Source: DATDRQ01 sp035291645 | GTDB taxonomy: Bacteria > Chloroflexota > Anaerolineae > Anaerolineales > UBA4823 | Assembly (NCBI GenBank): GCA_035291645.1 | Contig: DATDRQ010000031.1 | Coordinates: forward strand, 1 to 20,515 | Direction: 5' to 3' | DNA: 20,515 nucleotides | Shown here: positions 14,479-20,515 of the stretch, one piece after another | Numbering within the stretch: position 1 is the first letter of the stretch | How the letters are laid out: the number at the start of each line of letters is the position of its first letter | Program-made: the position numbers and the translations under genes | The notes under the pieces: model-generated | Databases searched by the model: none | What the model was told of the DNA's origin: nothing | The model's input: the letters and a program-made list of their open reading frames with translations, nothing else

Positions 14479-15729
14479 ATGGCAGAGGCTGAGAAAATCC
14501 AGATCCTGATCGTCGATGACGTCGCGGATACTCGCGAGACGATCCGCAAGCTGCTCCAATTCGAAAGCGATATGGAAGTGGTTGGGGCAGCCAGGACCGG
14601 CCGTGAGGCGATCGACCTGGCTAAGGAGACCAGGCCGGACGTCATCCTGATGGATATCAACATGCCGGATATGGACGGCATCACTGCCACGGAGAACATC
14701 CGCCGGGATGTGCCGCATGCCCAGGTGATCATCCTTTCGATCCAAAGCGATTCGAATTACATGCGCCGGGCGATGCTTGCCGGGGCGCGGGATTTCCTGA
14801 CGAAGCCGCCGATGGTGAGCGAAATGACCGCTGCCATCCGCCGGGCGGGCAAACTGGCCCAAGAAGAGCGGTCGAAGACGCGCCATGGCTTCCTTGCTCA
14901 ACCCGGGATGAATGGCGGCGGCGCTGGCGGGATGGTTGACGCCCACGGCAAGGTGATCGCGGTGTATAGCCCGAAAGGGGGCACCGGATGTACTACCGTC
15001 GCCACAAACCTGGCTGTCACCCTGAATAAGAACGCGACCCCGGTGATCCTGGTGGACGGTAATATGCAGTTCGGCGATATATCCGTCTTCCTCAACCAGC
15101 AGAGCAAGAACAGCGTTGCGGATTTGGCGCCGCGCGCCGACGAACTCGATCCGGAGATCATCGAAGAGGTGGTGATCGAACACACGGCAACTGGGATGAA
15201 GGTCCTGACCGCGCCGGCCCGCCCGGAATATGCCGAGAATGTGCACGGCGAAGCGTTCGGGAAAGTGCTCGACTACCTGCGCCACCTGTACACCTACATC
15301 GTGGTCGACACTGCCTCCTCCCTGACGGATGTGACCCTGGCGGTTATCGACCAGGCAGATGTGATCGTCTTGCTCACCACCCAGGATATCCCTGCCATCA
15401 AGAACGCCCGCCTTTTCTTCGACCTGCTCGGAGCGTTGGAGATTAGCCGGCAGCGGGTTGTGTTCGTGATGAACCGCTACGACAAGCGAATTGGGATCAC
15501 ACCGGAAAAGGTGGGTGAGAGCTTCAAGCACGAGGTGGCTGCAGTGCTGCCCCTTGAAGAGCGCGTTGTCGTCCCATCGATCAACCGCGGCGTGCCTTTC
15601 ATGCTCAGCGATAAATCCAAACCCCTGGAGCGCAGCTTTCTAAACCTGGCCGAAGTGGTCCGCCAGCGGGTAAGCCTGGACGGGGAGACGGTCGTCACCA
15701 CTGAGGCCGTCAAGGCTGGGAAGCATTGA
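14479..15729 (+). CDS. cpaE: Receiver-CpaE/TadZ fusion, MinD/ParA-like pilus localisation ATPase
   Basis: This 416-residue fusion has a full receiver domain (residues 5-125) with D13/D14, phospho-acceptor D59 in MDINMPDMDG, S87 and K109. A Gly-rich linker (about 141-152) joins it to a MinD/ParA-type ATPase (about 157-395). The ATPase shows a deviant Walker A, K166-GGTGCT, in which the usual second Lys is Cys, and ILVDGNMQFGD with D193. CpaE/TadZ proteins place the Tad machine in the cell; many carry a degenerate receiver, whereas this one keeps the residues needed for phosphorylation. The ATG at 14479 is preferred over the adjacent TTG at 14476 because GGAG at 14468-14471 is 7 bases upstream. 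It sits between cpaB and cpaF, with 29 bases to the latter. Confidence 0.92.
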   Translation: MAEAEKIQILIVDDVADTRETIRKLLQFESDMEVVGAARTGREAIDLAKETRPDVILMDINMPDMDGITATENIRRDVPHAQVIILSIQSDSNYMRRAMLAGARDFLTKPPMVSEMTAAIRRAGKLAQEERSKTRHGFLAQPGMNGGGAGGMVDAHGKVIAVYSPKGGTGCTTVATNLAVTLNKNATPVILVDGNMQFGDISVFLNQQSKNSVADLAPRADELDPEIIEEVVIEHTATGMKVLTAPARPEYAENVHGEAFGKVLDYLRHLYTYIVVDTASSLTDVTLAVIDQADVIVLLTTQDIPAIKNARLFFDLLGALEISRQRVVFVMNRYDKRIGITPEKVGESFKHEVAAVLPLEERVVVPSINRGVPFMLSDKSKPLERSFLNLAEVVRQRVSLDGETVVTTEAVKAGKH

Positions 15730-15758
15730 GAACAGGTCGATCAGTAGAGGTATAAAGC

Positions 15759-17156
15759 ATGTCTCTTCTCAAACGTCTCGAGCAAGGGCAGGTCAGCTCC
15801 CCGCCAAACGGAAGTAATGGGGACGGCACCGGACGGCTGGCTAACAACCAGGCACGGCGAGTACCACCTCCCGGGGTGAATACCCAGCGCGACAACTATA
15901 CTGACCTGAAAACCCGCGTCCAGAATCGCCTGTTGGCGGAGCTCGACCCGGGTACGGATATCTCTCGCACCGCCGAGGTGCGCAGCACGATCCAGGACCT
16001 GTTCGAACAGCTGCTGGTGGAGGAGAACATCATCCTCTCCAGGACCGAAAAACACCGCCTGTTCGAGCAGATCACTGCCGAGATCCTGGGGTTTGGCCCG
16101 TTGCAGCCGCTGCTGGAAGATGAGACCATCACAGAAGTCATGGTGAACGGCGCCAAGAACATCTACATCGAGCGGGCTGGGAAGATCTTGCGCGTTCCGA
16201 TGGCGTTCGAGAGTGATGACCACGTCATGCGCATCATCGACCGCATCGTCGCTCCGCTCGGTCGTCGCATCGACGAATCCAGCCCATACGTCGACGCCCG
16301 CCTGCCGGACGGCTCGCGCGTCAACGCCATCATCCCGCCCATCTCCCTGGTCGGCCCGGTGCTAACTATTCGAAAATTCGCCAAAATCCCGATCACGATT
16401 GAGCAGTTGATCCAGTATGGCAGCCTGACCCAGGAGACCTTGCACTTTCTGAAGGCCTGCGTCGAAGCGCGTTTGAATATCATCATCTCCGGTGGGACTG
16501 GTTCCGGTAAAACCACCCTGCTGAATATCCTCTCCCAGTACATTCCCGCCGATGAGCGGATTGTCACCATCGAAAACGCTGCGGAACTGCAGCTGCGCCA
16601 GGAGCATGTAGTAACACTCGAGTCGCGCCCGACCAATATCGAGGGGAAGGGCGAGATCACTATTCGTCAGCTGGTGATCAACTCTCTGCGCATGCGCCCC
16701 GACCGCATCATCGTCGGCGAGATTCGCGACGAGGCTGCTTTAGATATGCTCCAGGCGATGAACACCGGACACGATGGCTCGATGACGACTGCCCACTCTA
16801 ACAGCCCACGCGACACCCTCTCCCGCCTGGAAACGATGGTGTTGATGGCGGGTATGGAACTGCCGGTGCGGGCAATCCGCGAACAAATCTCCTCGGCGAT
16901 CGATCTGGTGGTTCATCAGGAACGCCTTCGAGATGGAAACCGCAAGGTGGTGAATATCACCGAGGTGTCTGGCATGGAGGGAGATGTGATCACCATGACG
17001 GACCTGTTCATGTTCGAGCAGACCGGGTTGGAAAATGGGAAAGTGATCGGCCGGCTGCGTCCAACCGGGCTGCGACCAAAGTTTATGAATAAGCTGGAAG
17101 CATCTGGCATCCATCTGCCCGCTTCGGTCTTCGGCATTGGCGACCGGCGGCGATAA
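15759..17156 (+). CDS. cpaF: CpaF/TadA pilus assembly ATPase
   Basis: This 465-residue secretion-superfamily ATPase powers Flp pilus assembly at the cytoplasmic face. The N-terminal 45 residues are a low-complexity tail. Next comes the N-terminal domain with GFGPLQPLLED (111-121) and the VMVNG motif. The core has Walker A GGTGSGKT at 245-252, the RIIVGEIRDEAA Walker B region around 316-327 with E321, and a His box TGHDGSMTTAHS at 336-347. The C terminus has the KLEASGIHLP signature. All catalytic motifs are intact and the length is typical. GAGGT at 15747-15751 is 7 bases before the ATG. Its partners are the TadB and TadC membrane proteins encoded next. Confidence 0.97.
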   Translation: MSLLKRLEQGQVSSPPNGSNGDGTGRLANNQARRVPPPGVNTQRDNYTDLKTRVQNRLLAELDPGTDISRTAEVRSTIQDLFEQLLVEENIILSRTEKHRLFEQITAEILGFGPLQPLLEDETITEVMVNGAKNIYIERAGKILRVPMAFESDDHVMRIIDRIVAPLGRRIDESSPYVDARLPDGSRVNAIIPPISLVGPVLTIRKFAKIPITIEQLIQYGSLTQETLHFLKACVEARLNIIISGGTGSGKTTLLNILSQYIPADERIVTIENAAELQLRQEHVVTLESRPTNIEGKGEITIRQLVINSLRMRPDRIIVGEIRDEAALDMLQAMNTGHDGSMTTAHSNSPRDTLSRLETMVLMAGMELPVRAIREQISSAIDLVVHQERLRDGNRKVVNITEVSGMEGDVITMTDLFMFEQTGLENGKVIGRLRPTGLRPKFMNKLEASGIHLPASVFGIGDRRR

Positions 17157-17177
17157 AACCCAACGAAGGATGCAGCT

Positions 17178-18131
17178 ATGACCTTAATCTTCTATATCGG
17201 CGGAGGCTTGATTTTCATTCTCCTCGTAGTTGGAGCAGTTATCTCGCTCGCCGGGGAGCGTTCGCTGGTCGAGGAGCGCCTCGGGCCTTACTTCAGAGAG
17301 GAACAACGCGAACGCCAACGGGATAAATCCTCCCTGGTAGGGGACTGGTTGAACAAGCGGGTCGAGCGCTCTTCCTACGGATCTAGATTGGCCCGCGAAC
17401 TGGCTCGCGCCGACCTGAAGCTGAAACCGGCCGAATACATCTCCGTGATGGTGATCGTGGGGTTCGGGGTCGGTTTTGTCAGCTGGTTTTTCGGCGGTAA
17501 AAGCCTGATATTCGCCCTGCTTGGTATATTGGTCGGAGTTTCCCTGCCGCGTTTCTATGTCCGCCGCCAGCAAGGGCAACGCCTGATCCACTTCAGCGAC
17601 CAGCTACCGGATATGCTCAGCCTTACGGTGAACGGATTGCGCGCTGGTTATTCATCGATGCAGGCGTTGGAAGCGGTCAGCCGGGAAATGCCTGCGCCGA
17701 TCTCCGACGAGTTTCGCCGGGTAGTCCAGGAGATGCAGTTGGGCGTGCCGATGGAACGCTCTCTTGATAACCTGCTGCGCCGTATCCCCAGCGATGATCT
17801 GGACCTGACCGTAGCGGCGATGAACGTGCAACGCGAGGTAGGCGGGAATCTGGCGGAGATCCTAGACACGATCTCCTACACCATCCGGGAGAGGGTGCGC
17901 ATCAAGGGTGAGGTGCGGGTAATGACCTCGCAGGTCGTCTATTCGAGCCGCTTCCTCTCCAGCATGCCAATCCTGATCGCGCTGGCATTATGGTTCTTAA
18001 ACCGCCCGTATATGCTGATGTTTTTCAAGCCGGAGACGCGCCTGATCGGCATCCCAGCATTGATTCTTGGAGCTCTGATGATCGCCAGCGGATATTTTGT
18101 GATGCGCAAGATTTCAGCGATCGAGGTTTAG
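17178..18131 (+). CDS. tadB: Flp pilus assembly membrane protein TadB
   Basis: This 317-residue inner-membrane platform protein of the GspF/T2SSF class has one N-terminal helix (about 3-24), a charged cytoplasmic linker, two helices around 88-127, the T2SSF domain at about 137-260 (FSDQLPDMLSLTVNGLRAG, then the conserved Glu/Gly-rich QREVGGNLAEIL region), and two C-terminal helices. It is thought to couple CpaF ATP hydrolysis to extraction of pilins from the membrane. GAAGGA at 17165-17170 lies 7 bases before the ATG; the gap after cpaF is 21 bases and tadC follows after 18 bases. Confidence 0.95.
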   Translation: MTLIFYIGGGLIFILLVVGAVISLAGERSLVEERLGPYFREEQRERQRDKSSLVGDWLNKRVERSSYGSRLARELARADLKLKPAEYISVMVIVGFGVGFVSWFFGGKSLIFALLGILVGVSLPRFYVRRQQGQRLIHFSDQLPDMLSLTVNGLRAGYSSMQALEAVSREMPAPISDEFRRVVQEMQLGVPMERSLDNLLRRIPSDDLDLTVAAMNVQREVGGNLAEILDTISYTIRERVRIKGEVRVMTSQVVYSSRFLSSMPILIALALWFLNRPYMLMFFKPETRLIGIPALILGALMIASGYFVMRKISAIEV

Positions 18132-18149
18132 GAATTTGGAGGAACGGTC

Positions 18150-19097
18150 ATGATCGTCCTGGTCGGGATCGGTATAATCATCCTTCTGGTCGTGGTATTT
18201 TTGATCGTCATCGGTCTGCGAGAATCCCGGGCATCCGATCCATTGGAATCACGCCTGGCAGAATACGCCGCACAAGGCATCAGCGCCGACCTGGAAGACA
18301 TCGAGCTCTCCCAACCGCTGACCGAGCGGGTGGTTTTCCCTCTGGCGCGCAAGCTGGGTAGTATCGTTCTGCGCTTTACCCCACAGAATGCCATCCAGCA
18401 GACAACGCATAAGCTGGAGATGGCCGGAAACCCTGGCGGGCTGGACCCGACGCTCTTCTGGGCCTTACGCCTGGTGGGTGTCGGCCTGGGGGGCATCCTG
18501 CTGTTCGTGGCGTCTATCGCCCCCGCTGGCAGCTTTCTCGAGGGGCGTGGTCTGTTGGTTGCTCTCCCGGCCGGCGTGCTGGGTTTCTACTTACCGGAGT
18601 TGTGGTTGCGCGGCCGGATCAACAACCGCCAGTCCGAGATCCGCAGAGCCATGCCCGATGCTCTCGACCTGCTGACGATTTGCGTGGAAGCCGGCCTTGG
18701 TTTCGACGCAGCCATGGCGAAGGTCAATGAGAAGTGGAATAATGCATTGTCGGAAGGATTTGGCCGTGTGCTGCGGGATATCCAGCTCGGCAGACTGCGC
18801 CGGGAAGCGCTGCGCGATATGGCGGATCGCATGGGTGTTGGAGAGTTGACCAGCTTCGTGGCGGCGGTGATCCAGAGCGAGCAGCTAGGGGTGAGCATGG
18901 CGAAAGTGCTGCGCGTCCAGGCGGACCAGATGCGTGTCAAGCGCCGGCAGCGCGCCGAAGAGGAAGCGCATAAAGCCCCCATTAAAATGCTCATCCCGAT
19001 GGCGATCCTGATCTTCCCCTCGATCTGCATCGTTCTCATGACCCCTGCAGTGCTCATGTTGATGCAGTCGGCTCTGAAAGGCATCCTGGGTCTCTAA
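18150..19097 (+). CDS. tadC: Flp pilus assembly membrane protein TadC
   Basis: This 315-residue second platform protein has the same layout as TadB: an N-terminal helix at residues 1-23, a pair of helices near 108-150, a T2SSF domain at about 165-290 (AMPDALDLLTICVEAGLGFD, then QSEQLGVSMAKVL), and a C-terminal helix. TadB and TadC probably act as a heteromer. GGAGG at 18138-18142 lies 7 bases before the ATG. It closes the recognisable Tad gene set in this window; comF follows after only 14 bases with no terminator between, so the two are probably on one transcript. Confidence 0.95.
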   Translation: MIVLVGIGIIILLVVVFLIVIGLRESRASDPLESRLAEYAAQGISADLEDIELSQPLTERVVFPLARKLGSIVLRFTPQNAIQQTTHKLEMAGNPGGLDPTLFWALRLVGVGLGGILLFVASIAPAGSFLEGRGLLVALPAGVLGFYLPELWLRGRINNRQSEIRRAMPDALDLLTICVEAGLGFDAAMAKVNEKWNNALSEGFGRVLRDIQLGRLRREALRDMADRMGVGELTSFVAAVIQSEQLGVSMAKVLRVQADQMRVKRRQRAEEEAHKAPIKMLIPMAILIFPSICIVLMTPAVLMLMQSALKGILGL

Positions 19098-19111
19098 CCG
19101 AGGTAAAATCC

Positions 19112-19852
19112 ATGTCCCACATGGAGCGCCGGGCGTATCGATTGTACCGGGCGCTTTGGTCCAGCCTGGACCTGCTGTACCCGCCCTGTTGTGGCGGGTG
19201 CGGCCGCGCGGGTTCCCGCTGGTGTGTGGATTGCCAGGCAACAGCCTCATTGATCCGGCCTCCTTATTGCCGCGTATGCGGGCAGTTACTCGATCAGCCT
19301 GGAGTCTGCCGGATTTGCCTGACCAACCGGCCGGCCTTCAGCGCGCTACGATCGTGGGCCGTGCACGCCGGTCCGGTGCGGAATGCCCTGATTAAGCTCA
19401 AGTACCAAAGGGATATGAGCCTGGGGGATCTCCTGGCCCGCCAGTTGATTCAAATTCTCGATAAAACAGACTGGCAGGTGGACCTGGTCATACCGGTCCC
19501 GTTGGGGGTTGCACGTCTACGTGAGCGTGGATATAATCAGGCTAGTTTGATCGCTCGTCCCCTGGCATTGGGGAGCGGGATACCTTATTCTTCTCGGGTG
19601 CTCATGCGCACGCGTGAAACGCGTTCCCAGGTAGGTTTGTCGATCGAAGAGCGGAGAGAAAATGTCCACGCGGCCTTCGTTGCGCAGTGGACTGAGGTGG
19701 TTGGACAAAGCATCCTGGTGGTCGACGATGTCGCGACCAGCGGCGCGACCCTGGATGCCTGCGCCGAGGCAATCCTAACCGCCGGTGGCAAAACCGTATT
19801 TGGTCTTACCGTATCAAGGGCTGCCCGTCGGGGCCTGGAGGCAGACTTTTGA
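19112..19852 (+). CDS. comF: ComF-family phosphoribosyltransferase-like protein
   Basis: This 246-residue ComF family member has an N-terminal zinc-binding region with two Cys groups (C26, C27, C30, C38, C41 and C53, C56, C66, C69). The phosphoribosyltransferase-like core carries IPVPLG and RERGYNQA, the family segment TRSQVGLSIEERRENV, and the PRPP loop VVDDVATSGAT (203-213). ComF is required for natural transformation in several bacteria, where it works on incoming single-stranded DNA inside the cell; the family is also widespread in species not known to be competent. GAGGT at 19100-19104 supports the ATG. Position and spacing suggest transcription with the Tad operon, which is the basis for a possible DNA-uptake role. 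Confidence 0.92.
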   Translation: MSHMERRAYRLYRALWSSLDLLYPPCCGGCGRAGSRWCVDCQATASLIRPPYCRVCGQLLDQPGVCRICLTNRPAFSALRSWAVHAGPVRNALIKLKYQRDMSLGDLLARQLIQILDKTDWQVDLVIPVPLGVARLRERGYNQASLIARPLALGSGIPYSSRVLMRTRETRSQVGLSIEERRENVHAAFVAQWTEVVGQSILVVDDVATSGATLDACAEAILTAGGKTVFGLTVSRAARRGLEADF

Positions 19853-19912
19853 TGATTGGGTGGTCGACTGAGTAGTGTTTAAAGCAGGTATTTTAAATCA
19901 GGAGGAACAAGG
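19853..19912 (+). promoter_or_regulatory. Intergenic region before hpf, promoter likely but not resolved
   Basis: This 60-base gap is AT-rich compared with its surroundings and has two TTTAAA hexamers (19878-19883, 19892-19897) and TATTTT at 19889-19894. No convincing -35 element pairs with them at normal spacing, so an alternative sigma factor or read-through from comF are both open. AGGAGG at 19900-19905 lies 7 bases before the hpf ATG. Confidence 0.3.
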
Positions 19913-20479
19913 ATGGCACTTCAGGTAGAAATCTACGGGCGAAATATGGATGTGAATGACCGGCTGAACGATTATGTAACCAGAAAAGTCTCCAAGCTGG
20001 ATCGTTACCTGGCCGGGATCGACGAAGCGCGGGTAGACCTGGCATTTGTCAAATCGGCGCGCAGCGCCTCCGATCGTCAGGTCGCCCAGATCACGGTGCG
20101 GGGAAAGGGCTTTATCCTTCGCTCCGAGGAGCGCGGCGATGATATCTTTGCTGCGTTGGACACCGCCCTTGACAAGATGCAGCGGCGGATCGAGCGCTAC
20201 AAGGGGAAACGGAACCGGGGCCGGGGAGATGGCCGATCGGCGGCAGAAGTAGTCGAAACGCCGGCGCCCATTGAAGAGGAAGAGCTGCAGGCACCCATGA
20301 TCGCTCGCCGCAAGCACTTCCCGATAACCGCGATGGACGAGGTAGAAGCGATCGAGCAGATGAGCCTGCTTGGGCACGAGAATTTCTTCGTGTTCTACAA
20401 CGCGGTCACCAACACGATTAACGTCCTCTATCGCCGCCGGGATGGCAGCTACGGCTTGATCGAACCGGAAGTGGCTTAA
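19913..20479 (+). CDS. hpf: Ribosome hibernation promoting factor, long form (HPF/RaiA family)
   Basis: This 188-residue protein has an N-terminal S30AE domain (about residues 1-105, with IYGRNMDV near the start and the basic RRIERYKGKRNRGRG segment at its end), a variable acidic linker (about 110-127), and a C-terminal dimerisation domain beginning RRKHFPITAMDEVEAIEQM and ending RRRDGSYGLIEPEV. The long form binds the 30S decoding region and pairs ribosomes into inactive 100S dimers when growth stops. Length and both domains are typical of the family. It is separated from comF by 60 bases and probably belongs to a different unit. Confidence 0.95.
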   Translation: MALQVEIYGRNMDVNDRLNDYVTRKVSKLDRYLAGIDEARVDLAFVKSARSASDRQVAQITVRGKGFILRSEERGDDIFAALDTALDKMQRRIERYKGKRNRGRGDGRSAAEVVETPAPIEEEELQAPMIARRKHFPITAMDEVEAIEQMSLLGHENFFVFYNAVTNTINVLYRRRDGSYGLIEPEVA

Positions 20480-20515
20480 ATCGATCGATAAATATTTACA
20501 AGATTGGCTCACCCT
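20480..20515 (+). other. Short region after hpf with two abutting palindromes
   Basis: ATCGATCGAT (20480-20489) and TAAATATTTA (20489-20498) are perfect 10-bp palindromes sharing one base, immediately after the hpf stop. No terminator is visible before the window ends. Confidence 0.6.

Noticed and set aside
14350..15531. Long antisense open frame (393 codons) opposite cpaE
   Set aside because: It mirrors a well-supported receiver-ATPase gene. In GC-rich coding DNA the complementary strand often stays open, and its translation shows no recognisable domain.

Overview
The window looks like a chromosome segment of a GC-rich, single-membrane bacterium, most likely a Chloroflexota member of the Anaerolineae type. 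This is inferred from three things: a Flp/Tad pilus locus with no outer-membrane secretin gene, a receiver-CpaE fusion, and large arrays of multi-spanning glycosyltransferase-like proteins. All recognised genes are on the + strand. No tRNA, rRNA, CRISPR array, insertion sequence or phage gene was seen. No gene-free stretch exceeds 300 bases; the longest (about 215 bases, between flp and cpaB) holds a terminator and a promoter.

Region 1 (1-10890) is a tightly packed run of seven integral membrane proteins, the first cut by the window edge. All look like GT-C type glycosyltransferases or relatives, which normally transfer sugars from polyprenyl-phosphate donors outside the membrane. Most junctions overlap by a few bases, so it reads as one operon. 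Three consecutive members are tandem paralogues of one unnamed family, and the middle copy has lost most of the polar residues that the outer two share. Another member carries an in-frame 15-bp tandem repeat.

Region 2 (10891-12760) has a good sigma-70-type promoter with an extended -10 element, then a NarL-type response regulator and a soluble DegS-like histidine kinase with overlapping ends.

Region 3 (12761-19097) is a compact Tad pilus locus. A 48-codon Flp prepilin has its own consensus promoter, a perfect Shine-Dalgarno sequence and its own terminator. A second consensus promoter then drives cpaB, a receiver-cpaE fusion, cpaF, tadB and tadC. The adjacent two-component system is a plausible regulator. 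Prepilin peptidase, TadE/F/G-like proteins and secretin are not in the window.

Region 4 (19098-20515) has a ComF-family phosphoribosyltransferase 14 bases after tadC, then a long-form ribosome hibernation factor (hpf). The likely common theme is cell-surface assembly: glycan-modifying membrane enzymes, a sensory pair, a Flp pilus, and a ComF protein that hints at DNA uptake. Functional links between the regions are inferred from proximity only.
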